This document shows positions 27,701-43,500 of a stretch of 64,000 bases of DNA, one piece after another. Each line of letters starts with the position of its first letter. Position 1 is the first letter of the stretch. Source of the stretch: Megalonaias nervosa (lineage: Eukaryota > Mollusca > Bivalvia > Unionida > Unionidae); the NCBI GenBank assembly GCA_016617855.1, contig JAECUM010004393.1, positions 1 through 64,000 on the forward strand, written 5' to 3'. Below the pieces are notes generated by a model. The model ran no database searches and was not told the origin of the DNA. It was given only the letters and a program-made list of their open reading frames with translations. The position numbers and the translations under genes are program-made.

Positions 27701-27976
27701 TCTACTCATTATGATGCAGAATAAAATGAAGCAAAAATCACACAATTCCAAGAAAGTCAGGCATTCTCATTGCAAAGCTATCAGAATGATATGAGATGAA
27801 ATGCAATTTCTGTAGCACAGGGAGAATAGCAATAAATTGAGTCCAGAAATCTTGCTATACATGTATATAAAAATCAAACCATGAAAACATTAATAGAAAT
27901 GTACAAAATATATTTTACTCCATGCCTTACATACTTATGATCTTTGTTACTAGTAAATTGTGGAATAATTTGGTAC

Positions 27977-28075
<99 letters not shown>

Positions 28076-28111
28076 TATATAGGGAGAGAGTGAGAGACAT
28101 AGTCAAGTACC

Positions 28112-28171
<60 letters not shown>

Positions 28172-31100
28172 ATACTATCATACAGGTTTGAGAATGTTTA
28201 ATTCATACTCTACAGATATTAAAACCCAAGTACGTGGGTAAACAGCACTCATTACCCTGCCTGCTCGCAGCAGTCCATATGCCATCATGACTAAGCACAC
28301 ATCACAAAACTGAGACTACAAAGTCAGTAGTATATTCACTTGTGCATAGCAGACACACTTGTATATCAAACTAGTAATTGATTCTTATCTGACTACACAG
28401 TAATACTGGATTCCTTTGAAAGTATATCAAGGTATATAGAATTAATTATAGAGAATTACAAATAGACGCCAAACAGAATGAAAAGTGCTGTCTCTTGATT
28501 CTACAGGAGAATGCTTGATAATACTAGGCATAATTAATATTTGATAGTAATACTATCATATAGGTAGGAGTATTTTTAATTTGAAGAAATTCAAACACAG
28601 TTCTGAGGGTAGACAGTAGGCATATTTAATATCTAATACAAATAATACTAATGTTTGGTGTATATTTGTAATATTCTCTCTCTCTCTACATACATATATA
28701 TATATACATATATATATAGTGTACTTATCTAGAGACATTATAATGAAGGTTAGAAAGTACTAGTAGTTGCTATTGCTAAAAGAAAAAACTCCCTGTTTCT
28801 AAAATTGCTAAAATGTAACTATTTGATATTGGTACCCCTTCCCCCATACTAAATATAAAACTCTAATCTATCCTACAAGACATATCCTCAAAACCATTCT
28901 AAAGTATGATATAAGACATGTTCCTAAACACACTATGAAGTATGCTTTTAAAAATGTTTCTAAAACCACTCTAAAGTATGCAATCATATATATCTCTAAA
29001 ACCACTCACAAGATGTGCTAAGAACATGTCCCTAAAAGCACTCAAAAATGTTATAAAACATGTCCCTAAAACCTTTCTAAAGTATGCTATCAGACAGTTC
29101 CCTAAAACCATTCTAAAGTATGCTATCAGACAGATCCCTAAAACCATTCTAAAGTATGCTATCAGACAGTTCCCTAAAACCATTTTAAAGTATGCTATCA
29201 GAGATAAATTTGAAGGCTTACATGGTTGGTTAAATAGACTAACTATGGAGCTAGATGTTACTACATCCCAACAGTATTCTAGTAATTGCTAAAAGGTTCC
29301 AGTGTTCTCTTAGAAAAGAATGATAAAAGCAATATCCCCAACTGTTCCAAGCCATTCCAATAAAAAATATAAAACTGTGCATTTATTACATACCAGCTCT
29401 CTGGTTCTCTGTAAATTTGTATATCAAAAGAATTACAAGTAAAGCCAATAATTTCAACTAAAACAGATGTTTGTATTCAATATTAATTTATAAATAAACA
29501 GAGTTCATGCATGATTGCAATAATAATGTTGGTAAGATTCCCTTGTACTTATTGTAAAACTAGAACTCTTTGTTTGTAAACAATCTACCTTTTGACCACA
29601 ACCCCAAAGTTTTAGCTTCATGGAAAGGAACCTAAAGGTAAGGATTGTCCCAAGGACAAAAGTCAGGTGGGAGTGTGCATTTGTCTTTTCATGCCTAGGA
29701 TGTTAACCTGGTTGTAAAGTAAGGATCTGAATAATATCCGAACTATGACCCAGGAGCTTTGTCCCTTAAGGAGAAAGGATTGATGCAAGGACCAACTTTT
29801 TCCCTAAAGGAGTAGGGATAGATGTCAGGACCAATATCGGATGCATTCATAAATGTCTTTTCATGTCCAGGAAGAATATGCATGGCTATATGACAGGGAC
29901 ATCAATAGTTTCCAAGCTATGACCCAGCATGGTACCTTAGGGGTTAAGGATAAACCTAAGGGTCAGTGTCAGTTGCATGTAATGAGTCAATCTGTCATTT
30001 CAAGCCCAGTAAGTGAATATATAGTTATAAGGTTGGGATCTCAGCAGTTTCCATGTAATTTCCCAGTGGTTAAATTACTTTGGGTAGGATGAACCCTGGG
30101 TCACTGCCACTTGCATGAATAAATTTGTCTTCTCATTACCTAGGTGTTAAGTACCTGGAGTAGGGATGGACACCTGGTCAGTATCAGTTGCAATTATAAA
30201 TTTGTCTTTTCATTCCTAGTAAAAATATATATGACTACAGGATAGCAATACCAACAGTTTCTATGTTATGACTTAGGGGTTATGCCCCTTGCAGGGTAGG
30301 TTGTTTATGTTTCTGTTTTCTCCCCACAAGTCAGATCTATTTCTTGCAGACAAGTTGGTATGGAAAGACAATGGGGCATGACCTAGAAAATCAAGTCTGA
30401 CATTTGTTGACAACTGGGTCACTGATCACATATGCCAGTTCTCATACATATATGACAAAATTTCTGGAATTATTTTGAATTTTTTAATAATCCACCCACC
30501 CATGTAGCCTCACCCCTAGGGACAAAAAAGAAATAAAAATTGACACACTCTATACTTATAGACTCTCAGTGACCCAAATTGCAGGTGTCTAGTTCAATGG
30601 CATTATACATATACATTACTGTAAAATCATAATTTTTTTCCATGACTTGTGAGTAAATAGACAATTTTGTGAAGTCACAATGTTTATATACTGTTGTTCA
30701 ACAATACTATCTTTTGTTGTGGATTTAAATTTTAAAATATCTAACACCCATGAAAAATAATGAAATTAAATCCTCTATGAATATTTATGACTTTACAGTA
30801 TGTATGGACAGATAGACAAATGGACACAAGTATGCACATACATACACTGGAATGGAATGGCTGTATAATGACACCAATGAACTTCCTTGCAATTATGGGT
30901 AAAATAATCCTTTGCCACAAAATACACAAATTTACTCAAGTTTCTAACAGTTATTAACATTTAACTTGAAAGATACTTGATTTTGAAAATAAATTTCACA
31001 AAAGTGATGCTGGTACTTAATGCTATATGTGATACAAATTTGTTAAAAACTTCTTAAGATAATGTCTTTTATTTCCATCAAAATTACTTCATGTTTTTGC

Positions 31101-33563
31101 AAACAAAATTGGGTAAATTAAATATTATCTTTCCAATATGTACATTTTCTGGGAAGAAACGTTTTAAACATGCATCCTAGTTTGTATGAATCATTATTAT
31201 TATAATTATGGCAATGAAAGATTTGTATTCTTACCCAATTTTTTGTCTTGGCTTTATTCTCTGGGAGGTTTTTTGCAGACTGCTGCTGTGGAGGAACAGT
31301 GGCAGAACTTCTCAACTCTGGAGGGACATTTGTCAATTCAACAACATGAATGGGAACTGAGAGTGCTGGTTTTGTTTCATAACCAGAAGCAAACAGACTG
31401 GTTATTGTAGATTCTTCAATATTATTGCTTTCACCACCTAGGCTTGCTACCCAGTCACAGAATTCTTTGGTGACCAGTTTAATGTGTTCATCCTGAAAAG
31501 TACAGCAACCATGGCAAATGTAGTAATGTAGTCATTGTATCCAAGGACAGAGACAGACAGACTGTCATACATTCCACTAAAGCATCATCAATAGTCTTCA
31601 GATCCAGATATTATTATAGTTTTTTAAATTCACTTTTAAATTGTATGAAATTAGCTTTACACACTGTATAAAATAAGCAAAAGGTACACTGCCCTTGGCA
31701 CTTGTACAATGGTGTTAATAAAACTCTTTTACAACAGTGGGGTGGGGGATACTAAATGATGATGATGGTGATGATTATGAAGATGATGACTGGTTTAATG
31801 TCAAAACTTAGGACAGTAAAATTCATTATTTAAATTTGAAAACTTTTGTGCCATGATGACATCATTATGCTATGAAGTGGAACAATTGACATTTACACTG
31901 ATCACTATTTTTTGCAAAACTTTCTAAAATGTGTAAGAAAGGGAAGAGAGTACAACAGCCTGTAACCTCAATTTTTCATCACTATAAATACTGCATGTCA
32001 GCAAATGTGAACACATTACAATTATTCCCCTGACTTATTATGAAGACAGTCTCTCATTGCAATGTTTCTTTCAGAATGTTTCAAAAGTATCATATAAACA
32101 AGTACTGCAAGAATCTGCCCTTTTGTTATTTCACAAGTTTTATATCGTTTCTCACTTAATTACAAACAATAAATAGAAACTGTACGTTACACACAATACT
32201 AAACACAAAAACCCCCTAAAAACAATATTAAATTTGTCCACATTATATGGACTTTTTGTCACTGATGTTGATAAAGGGATGGATAATTTAACAGACAGAA
32301 TTTTTTATGATTAAAATTACATTCTTTAAACCTACCATTTCATTGCAATTCCTGCATCAACTTCCTGGTGGGTTATTAAAAATTTGCAAACAGAGGTATG
32401 AATTTTTTCAAAAATTGACAATTAAAATAATTGGCATTTCAATTACATCAAATTTCAATTAATTTCCTCTTTTATTTTCTTGAATTGCACACAAATGCGT
32501 GCAGTAAAAGGCAGCTATCTCAGGTAACCTTTTTGTCCTGTAGTGCATCCTGTAATGATATTCCAGCACAAAAGTTCTTGGAATTTTAAAAATACCGTTT
32601 ATATAAAACCTTGATTCTAATTTAATGACTTTACATATTTTTACTTCATCACTATTTTGTATACCTTTTTCGGATATGTAAATTTACTTGGCATTACTTG
32701 GCATTAACATGGCTGATGTACCAATAAATGCAATGCATGCATACTTCTAATGCATGGAAATTGTCTTCCCTAACTGCAGACAAAAGTAAGGAGTTTTTGC
32801 AAAATCTGTTAGGTCAGCCTGCACTAGGTGTTTGTAATGGACTATGGAGATAACAAATGGGAACCCCCAAAACATGATCTGCAAATAAAGACTGATGGTC
32901 CTTTAATACAGATTTTTAATATCCAAAATGTAAATACAGAATCATATTTGGAAGCCACTCTAAGTAGGTGGTCTATTAACGGATGTGGTTTTAAGTATTA
33001 ACTTAACTGTAATTAATGCTACATTTTTGTCATTATAGGTGTTATTGACATTTTCTACAAAACAAAAGGGTCACAGTTCAATCTTAAATATACAAAAATA
33101 TATATTGTGAAAAATCATGTAAATTTACCTGGGAAGAATCTGAGGGCTTTTCTAATCCTGTTTTCTTCTTGTCTTTTTTATCTTTTTCCTTCCATCTGTA
33201 TAGATTTCTTATTTGTTCTTCTTGGCTAAACAAAAGATTTATAACATGTTTCATCTTCTGATGTCCCCAAATCATATATAGCCATAACGTTTGATGTTAG
33301 CTGACGAAAAACAAACCATGAATAGTGTATGGTTATTAAAAAAACTACATTTATAATTCAGTTATGTCCACATTGCAGACTCAAATAATAACCAATTAAA
33401 AATGTACAAATAATCTGAAAAAATTGCCTTTTTGTTTAAACATATTTCATTGTCACAATAGGATACAACTGGATTGGGCACAAGTTCTAACAACTTAAAT
33501 TAGCCCTACATGATACAAGTATTGCAACATATTCAACATGACAACATAATAATATAAAATGAT

Positions 33564-33601
<38 letters not shown>

Positions 33602-36600
33602 CACAATGATAGTAATCATGATTTGAGTAAGTTACTGAAATCATCCAGTCGCAGTTATATATTTGCATACATGATATTTTTATTTGCACAGCCCTTTCCC
33701 AAAAGCAGTAAATCTAAGCTAATAGTTGCATATGACACTGAAAGTAATTTTCTCATCAACTCAGTTTATTATCTACTGTACTAGGGACAGAACATGAAAA
33801 AGAAGCATGGTGATTTTGATCCCACCGCATGAACAAAAAGGACTGTAAGCAAGTTGAACATGGTAAAGATCAGCTTTTAATGAAATAACATCATGTCATA
33901 ATCTAGTATAGATAATATCCAGTGTTCAATTAATAAAACGTGGCATTTTGTTAAATAAGATTTTTGGACATAATTGCTTTTTCAAAGCACTGTAAGACAT
34001 ACTACACTGAGTATCCTGTTCGAGATTGTTCCACAAAGATACTGTTGAGCGTATAAAAGATGATTTGGTAGAATTTAGCCTGAAACCATATTGTTTGTGT
34101 GTCAAAGGTTATAATTTGTTTGTCTGAACACAGGGGGAAGGAGTAATTTATTGATATAGTTTGGAGTTTGGCTCATTTCAATGTTGTAGAGTGTTGGTAA
34201 TTTTTGTCTTTTTCTTCTAGACTGCAGACTTTCCCACCCTGTTTCAAAATAAAGAGATTGCCTACTAGTGTATTTTGTAAGTCCTGTAACTATTCTTGCT
34301 GTTTCAAGATATAGTTTTGCCAATTGTTCTTATTTGATCAATAAGCATCCATCCCAGACTACACTGGCATATTAAAAGATAGGCCTGATTTAAGTTATAT
34401 TCAATTTTGATAAAATTTGCCTACTTAGTTTGTGTTTTAGTTTTTGTAGACTAGCTATTCAAGATGATGATGCTTTTAAATACTATCAATGTGACAAGTC
34501 CGTTTGGTATTTGATGAAAGTATTAATCCTAGATGGCAATAAGAATCCACATATTTAAGTTTGATATTATCAAAAACAAGTTTAGGATTATTTGTTAAGG
34601 GTTTTGTTCATGAAAAATGTAGCCACTATTTTCTGGATTTAACTTTAAGAGCCATTTCTTGGACCAGTTATGCAGTTTTATTAGATCATTACTCATGGCA
34701 AGCTCTATTTTAGCACAATAAGGGGATGAATAATGCAGAGAAGAGTCATCTGCAAAAACATGAGCGAGAGAGCTCATACCATCGGCAGATATTATTTACA
34801 TAGATTAAAAAGAAAAGTGGCCCACGCACAGATCCTTGTGGCACACCAGCATTTATAATCATTTCCCAAGAATAAGTATCATGCAAAACCATCGCTTGTT
34901 ATTACTTAAATAACTTTCAAACCATTTTATCAAATTACCTGAAACAATGTATTACTTCAATTTAAATAATAAGCCTCTGTGCCAGAACCAATTGAAAGCT
35001 TTTGATAAATCACAAAATGCAATACAAGAATTTTGAGATTGTTCTAATGAACTATAAATACTATGATACATTTCAATAAGTTGAAAAAACAGCAGAGTGA
35101 CCAGGAAGGAATCCTGATTGATACTTATAAAAAAGATGGTTTATATGAAAGTAATTATACACATGTTTAAAAATGCATCTTTCAAAGAATTTTTTGACTC
35201 AGCTATTCAAGTAAAGAGATTGGTCTATAATTGGCAATCTCATGTGATCACCTTGTTAGGAATGGGAAGAATGTGTGCAAGTTCCATTTTTATCTGGAAA
35301 TTTATTTTCCTTCTGTGATTGATTACAACGCATTTCTAGTGGTGCTGCTATTGTTTTGCTATTGTTTCACTGACACCTTTAAGTATTCTATGACTTATGC
35401 CATCAGGTCTAGTGGATTTATTGACAGAAATAGAACTAATAATATCTTTAATTTCTTTTTCAGCACCAGTAGTTCTGTTTGGGTATCAGAGCATCTTTTC
35501 TGAGAAGTCGGGAGAGGAACATTACTATCATCAATTGTGGAAACTGGGGTTACAAAAATCATTTAATAAGTTAAAATTTTCTTTTTTATCATAGTTGCAA
35601 ACTGAAGTATTATTCTTGTATCTATAAGTGGTGGAATAGAATTTGAAGGTTCTATCTCATTTAAAAAGGTTTTTGTAATTTTCCAAATGTTTTATGAGCA
35701 TTTTTTTCAGAGTCTGAAAGATGCACTCCAATACTATCTATATATTGCTTTTTAGCACACTTTTTCATGTTGTTTACTTTATTTCTGATTTATCTGAATT
35801 TGTTCCAATTGATTGGCCTATCATGATTGATGGCAGTTTTGTGTGCTCTATCCCTTTCCTTATCATTTTTCTTAACTGGCAGTCAAACCACAGCTATTGG
35901 TTGGTCAAACTGTTACAGTTTTACAAGGAATATACAAAGCTGAGAATTCTAATAGTTTGGTTACCACATTTGGTTGCCACATTAATATCACTTGCTGTTG
36001 GCAATAGATCTGCCCTGTTAGTTCCTGTTAACAGAGCATTCACTATGTGAAAATCAACTTTGCTGTAAATCCAAAAATGGTGCATGTAGGTCGCTTGGAG
36101 GTGCACGTTAATGCTGATTGCTATATTAGGAGCATTATGATCACTAAATTCTCTATCAATTTTTAAGATGTCTGTGTGGAATATATCTGCGCCACTACTT
36201 ACAAAGATTGGATCAAGCAAGGTTTTGGTAGTAGAAGTAACTTGTGTAAAATTTGTTATTACATTTCATAGACAATAACTTGCTATTAAATTAACTAAAT
36301 TTGCAGAAATAGAAGGTACAAGCGAATCAGTGTTATAATCCCCCCATAATAATAATATGTTTATAATTGCTACTGATGATATCAACTGAAGCTTCAAAGC
36401 TTTCCCAGAAATTGGTTGGAGAGTAGTTTGATTTGTACCCTACCCCAATGCTAATTTATGACAGGGCAATGTAATCGCAATCCACATTAGCTCAATGTCG
36501 TGACAGTCAAAGTTCAAATTGTTCAAATGTTTTCAAATTCAGAAACGTATACCATGATGCCACCTCCGAGACAGTTTCTATCTTTTCTATAGATTCTTTA

Positions 36601-37481
36601 AAACCATCGAGTTTTAAACAATCCATATGGATGTTAGAATTTAAATGTGTTTCATTCAGCAAAAAATTGCAAATTCCTCCACTAAACTATCTAGGTAATC
36701 AAGTTTTTGTTGAATGTTCCTTACATTTAAATCAAGTAAAGAAATTTGATTAGCCTCGATAGGTCCCAGGTTGTTTTAATGTTCCCACAAAGAGTTAGTA
36801 AAAGTGAAATCATTAAAATTAATAGAGTATTCTTGATAAATGGCAATGCAACAATTGCATTTGATTGCTTAAAAAACATGTTTTGAGACATATTCATGAT
36901 TTTGATTTTCATGGCTTTACCACAAACCACTGAATGATTGTTGAATACCCCGATGGAGATTCTATACTGCATTATGAAGTTATCCATTATTACTAATGAT
37001 TTTATTATGTGGTAACCATTCTCCATGGAGGTATTCTCTGCGAATACAAGATATGGTAAAATCATATATAAGAGTCTGATGGTACAACACTGTATTGCTG
37101 ACATTGTGAACAGAAGGAGATATAGAGAATTGTAATAATGTGAAAATGATAAAGAAAACAATAGGTGAGATCATGCTTGCAAGTTTCTTGAGATTGAGAT
37201 AATTTGCTGGTTAATTTGGCATACAACTGGGGAAGTGATGTAATGATTTTAAAGTTGAAACAAATACCTGATACAATGTTAAAGCTATATACTAAATAAA
37301 TTCAATATAGATCAACTAAATTTAGATGATGTCAAAATGTAAATACATGTACCTAAAGACTGGACATCACATTGCATTCTAATGATCAAAATGATAATCT
37401 TAAAATAGCAAGACACACATACATGTATACACACTTGCCCATACACACTTGCATTTGTGCACATAAAAGTATATGCAGAAA

Positions 37482-37557
<76 letters not shown>

Positions 37558-40500
37558 TATATATATATATATATATATAGAGTTACATATGTACTTGTAC
37601 ATACATATACACATACACAAATACTAAATGTTGGTCTTAAATGTACATATACCAGTTATTGAGTTGAATGACATTTCTGTCAGTTGAAAATAGAGCATTA
37701 CTCGAAATGGGATAGCATATGACACAAATGTAATACATACTGTGTTAACAGTGCTAAGAGCTGATCAAAACCAGTGATGCAAGTTAAACATAATTAGCTA
37801 CATGTGCAGATTCGGCAAAGCAATGGTAGCAATTGAGTAAGAAGTTCACAAAGTTTGCAAAGTGTACATAATTATTGAAAATGTTTAACTTGTGTGCACA
37901 ATTTATGAATCGGAGATTAAAGATTTTAATTAATTAATGTGAATTAGGAAGATACTGGGATATCTGAGACTAACTTTATATAAAATATCTCTCCTCCTTC
38001 TGCTTCCCTAAATGAGATAATTCCATCCCTTGTCCAGAAAAAATAGATTTTTCTTAAGTTCCCTCAGTTTTCTTATTTGGTTATATCTAGTCTTTGTTAA
38101 ATCTTCAGTAATGAAAGTTCCATTTTCATTGCTTTTTCTCCTGCAGAATGGGGGAGAGGCTACAGACTTAGAGCACTACCTGTTGGGTTGTATGTTTTGA
38201 TTTTCCCATTCATCTAAAGCATGCAGATATTGTAACCATTCATTTAACATGCCAATCCTCATCTGCTGACATAGATCCATGGCTAGTTGGCCTCAAATGT
38301 GTAGTCAACAAAAGGTAAAATGTACTACTTGGGTGTAGGACAACCGTCAACCTCTTATTAATGGGAGTTTTCTATAAAGGATTTGGGGCCATAATATGTT
38401 GATGACTGTGACATACAATAACTTATACTCTTTCATCTGAGATACCATCATGAAGTGTACCAAGAAAATATATCAGTGTTGGATATGAAAACACACTTTG
38501 TTGTGTGATTGTAAAGGGACGTACTCTTGTTCCTCTTTGTTATCCTGTTTGGTGGATGCAAGTTCTGATTTTTCAAAAGCATCTTCATTCTCCCCTTCCT
38601 GCATTTCAGGTAATGATTCATCAGGAGTGTCTGCCAGATTCATTTCTGGATCCAGGATATCTACGATGTCCTCAAACAGCTGAAAAACACATACATTTTT
38701 TTATGACATGATGTAAGCATCGTGTCATAAACCCTTTGATCTAAATGCTTGTTTAACTGCTCACCCTGTATTCCATTGTACATGTATATATAACGATTCA
38801 TTTTGGTAGTACTAATTGGTTTTTTAAGATAAATATCAGTGCTTCAAATACATTTTTGGCATTATCCTAATATTAACAATTAGACAAAATTTTATGTAAA
38901 TATGTAGTGTGTGTGTGTGTGTGTGTGTTTAATGGTAAATCAGCAAAATAATGGCTACATGGTGCTGACTAAAAATAAAATTATAAAAATGTAAGTGTAA
39001 ACAATGGCACAAAAAGCTTCTAATAAAGCCTTACACATAAATGCAAACATGAAATATTACAAGGTAATGAATTTGCACTATGCTCCTCCCTGGACAAAGT
39101 TGTTACATTCTACAATCACATGTTTAAATGTCTGTTACAACAATAGATTTAGATTTTTAATGGATTATAATAGGAAATATAATGTGTTGGGAATGTTAGT
39201 GAATAACAATGTCAACAGCCATTGCAATTTGCTTAAAAAACGAATATATTCATTTAGAAATAAAATCATTAATAGCAAAAACAATCTTTTTTTGCATTAT
39301 GCCATGATTCATCAATAGTTAATTGTTGGAACAAACTGATGTATTGATATTTTCTTTTTCATATCTTGTGTGCAATTGCTGATTTTTCCCATGGATTTAA
39401 GTCTCAAAAAATTATGATTATTATTATTATCATTATTAAGGTCAAAATGCTCAAACTTGGGAAAATGTGTTCAAAATAATTGATCAAGGCAAAAAATATA
39501 AATTACACAAAATATATGGGTCATAATCAATTATTCAGTGAGAAAAAGAGACATGGCAAATGAACACACATACAATAACTTCAGTTGGGATGGAAAATAT
39601 CTGTAAGATTTCTTTTAAACTTTGAGAGCTAAGCATAATTTATACAATCAGAAATGTTTAGAAGACATTAGGTTGGGTGTAAAATGTCAACTATGACAAC
39701 AACATATGTATAAGTAATTAGGGCAATCTAACCTCTGGCTCTACACTTTCCTCCAAATGTGGGTACAAGGCTAGGGGATGCTGGGTCAGGCCATATTCAA
39801 TCTCATCAATGTGGTCCCGCCTCTGCTGCTGAATGGGTGTGGAGCGGGCATAGCAAACTTGTTGCTTGCTGAACCGTTTTCTCACTGCAGGCTGCTTCAC
39901 TGACCCAACATTCTCACTGCTTCCTACAATATTTGGACCAGGACCCTTGGGACCCTGTATAAAGCAAAGACCCTTTAAGTTCAAATTTTAAGTAAATTTA
40001 AATAAGATGTTTATGTGAATATGAAATTTTAACAATTAAGCTAGTAAATTGTTGTGAAAAACATTATTTTATAAACTATATAATCCAATATATTATATAG
40101 TGGGTATTTTTAATGGAAGTAATCTTGTGCAACTTTATTTAGAAAGGAGATTTTATGTTTGGCTATTTTTAAATTACTATCTGCATATCTAAAGTGGTTA
40201 CAGATATTAATGGCAGTACATTTTTACAGGGTTTATCTTTGTGATCTCATTTTGAGACTACTTAATCACTAATATTTCATCACTTCTAAATTCCTTTTAT
40301 ATGTCTGTTTATAAAATGTCTGTTGTTGATAAGAAATTGGCAAATATTTTACCATAAATGTAATTACTGTATATATCAAATTTGTGCACATTCTGATACT
40401 ACATTAGCTAGCCTGCTAATTGGACAAGATGAAAATGAACACTGGTTCATGTTGCAATCATTATGTGAATGAGCTTGACAAATAGTCATGAATGACATTT

Positions 40501-43500
40501 TTGGTGAAAACAATTGTCAGGTCAATAGTAAGTGGTTGTTTTGGATAAAACTGAAAAGTATTTTGTCCAGTTTCTTTTCACAGTTTCTTAGTTTGATTAC
40601 TATATTTGTAAATGATATCAAACCAGCATGTTATTCTTATCTGTCTCTTTGTAACTTGGTCAGAAATAGGGATGGACAGGTAGGGAAATTTTTCCTGGTA
40701 TTGGATCTGGGTACCCAGCCGTGTTAGGCTTCTCTACTCCCATTTTGTCCAGTTTCCCACCACCCTCTCTCACTACCATTTTTGTCAACCACAGAACAAC
40801 ATTATTTTAGGTTTATATTTTTTTTTTATATTATTGACATACAAATTGACAGTGGGTGCAGAACCCAACACAGCGAAATGAAATTTTTATCTTAAAACCT
40901 GGCCAGGCCAGGTATTTCTGGGTAGTGCAAAACTTGGCCAGGCCTGGTACCCATTCATCCCTAGCCAGAAATGATATCAAAATAGCATGTTATTCTTATT
41001 TATCCCTGTGTACAGTAGAAGAGTAACAAATTTACAACCAAATTTTCACATGCTTGGAAAGGAAACAAACACTGCGAAAATAATTATCATAGTAACAGTT
41101 ATGCTTTAGTGGCAAACAAATCCACAATAAACTGAATAATTTCTACACCTTTGATACTGCCACAGAATACAATATTTACCATATTAAAAACAGCATAGTT
41201 GTCACTTAATCCATCATAAACTGTCAGCAATTCTGATGTTTATCATACTGTCACAAAATACAATAGTCACAGCTCTTAAAATTTTTTTTCTGTTATTAGC
41301 ATTATAATGATGGTATCAGTTTTATTTTTGATGAGTCTAGAATGTAAATGGTATCTGAAGTTTTACAAATATCATTTTTACTGGCTCCACTAATGCATTG
41401 CATGTCAAACTTAATTTGTGGTAATAAAACATCCTTGCCCTAAGATCTTAAATACAAGAATGTTATCCCCTTACTTACAAATTACACAGCAATTTAATGA
41501 TACCAAAATAGAAATATTCCAAATACATGTATTCTAATATTACACTATTTAAATCTTTGGTACCTTGATCATGATATTGTCTTGTACAGGAGGTGGAAGT
41601 CCATCTCGGAAGTCATCCAATCCATCCTTTAGGAAGAGCCAGTTCCTTCCCTCAAGATTCTTGGAGGTGTCTCCAGGCTTCACAGATTTGATATGCTTAG
41701 TTCTTAGTCTCTCCTTATACCTGTTCAAGTTACAGAAAAAATGTCACTGAATTTATCGCATGAAGAATATATATATATGGATTGTTGTTTCTCATCCTGG
41801 TCTCATTTATCTACATAACTTTTGGTCAGTGGCTTATTGTTATGAGCCTATGCTGTGAAAAATGATGACTCATTGCTGATTACTGCCATTCTAATTAATT
41901 TAATTGACAGTGGGGTTAACCAAACATTAAGGGCTTGTGTCACATAAATGAAACAAGACTGTGAATCAGAAAAAAGGGTAACAGGTAAACATACATATAC
42001 TTAAATGAAATCAGGCAGAAGCCCATTTTGATACAAGGCATAATTTTATGGCTGCAAGAGACTCCTGAAGTCACTCACTGGTGTTTGAATATATTATCTC
42101 CTTACTATCACCCAAAGTATTAGTCATTCTTAAGACTAAATAATAATTTTATATTTCTATTAGCATAATAATAGTCTAGGATATCTGAGAAAACGTACTT
42201 ACAAGCCCAACCTTTTTATTTTTAATTTTTTTATGAGACTTTGCGTAAGTGTGCCTTTGTGATGTAAGACAACTTACTAGCCCAGCCTTTATATTTTTTA
42301 CTTTTTCTTTAGACCTGGGGTATGTGTGCCTCTCTGTGGTGCAAAAGACCAAGGTCATGATCACATGGCTGATGCATTGTTTGGTCAGAAACATATGATT
42401 TTACTTCATAAATGATGAATTTACATTTAAGAATAGTTCTTTAGTATACTTGAGTGGATAGCAAAGGGTTTAGTGAATTCAATATTGGATGGCACAAAAA
42501 GATCCACAAACTGGCTAAATCTGAGATTGTTACAAGTGAATAAGACTTGTACTTTTCACTGGTCATATTTCAAATTACTGGTTTAATTCAAAATGTCACT
42601 GTTTGACTAAACAAATACTGGAACAATTTGCAAATTAATGGGACACAGGAACAAAGAATATAGATGGTGAGAAATAAAACAGGCACCAGTGAAAAGTTTA
42701 ATAAATCAAATTTTTTTTATTTAAGGGTTACTGCTTAAAGTGACAGTCACGCTTTCAATTGCAGCAACGATTTCAAGGCAACTGAGAGGTGTTTTACCAA
42801 AAGGGATCTTTTGTTTAGAGTATATATGAGTACGTCAAGCTACATGACTGTTTCACAGCAGGCACAACTTATATGTAAAATCGTATGTTTCTGACCAAAC
42901 AATGTATCAAATCCATGTAGATATTTAGTGCCAGCTTTCTCCTTTTCTGATCAAGATTTGGGTAATATCATCCAACATTCCTGTGGGAATGCATTTTCAT
43001 CACTCTGAGGAGTGAATCTTAGTAACATTTTGTGAGTAAATGTTGTGGTCAAGGGTGAATGGGTTGCACATAGGAAACTGCCCAGCTAATCCAGGCCATT
43101 GGTCTGGTTTTATGTTTGCTTCACTATGAAAAGAATTTACTGTTTTTGGTCCTTAGTGGCAGCTTTTCATTTTCCAGTTACACCATTCTGACCTAAACCA
43201 CATGGGGTGTCAATGACAATTATGAGATAATACTTGTACAAAATCTTCATCCTTTTAAGTGTTAATTTAACTCTGATTCTAACAACAATGACAATGGTAG
43301 ACTATTAAATCATTTTTATATAAATGATGTTGCCATGCTTATATAAGAAATGTTTTGGACACACTATAGATGATTATAATGAAAAATGATCTCCTCTTAC
43401 CTTTTAATGTAAAACTATTCTTTAAATGAAAGTATTAAAATAGCAATATTAGTTGTAATTAGGACTGTTTTTTCAGACATTATGGGATTGTACTTAACAG

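Larger units (their letters stand above)
26104..31234 (-). other. Intron 6 of the FAM47E-like gene
   Basis: Contents: paired (AT)n(AC)n microsatellites (27978-28172), a 36-bp minisatellite (28850-29210) and a degenerate ~180-bp repeat (29620-30300). I see nothing else in 26104-27960, 28175-28849 or 30301-31234. Confidence 0.75.
33226..38524 (-). other. Intron 4 of the FAM47E-like gene
   Basis: Contents: a GA microsatellite (33567-33600), a degraded LINE (34100-36720) and a long (AT)n (37485-37580). I see nothing else in 33601-34099, 36721-37484 or 37581-38524. Confidence 0.75.
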
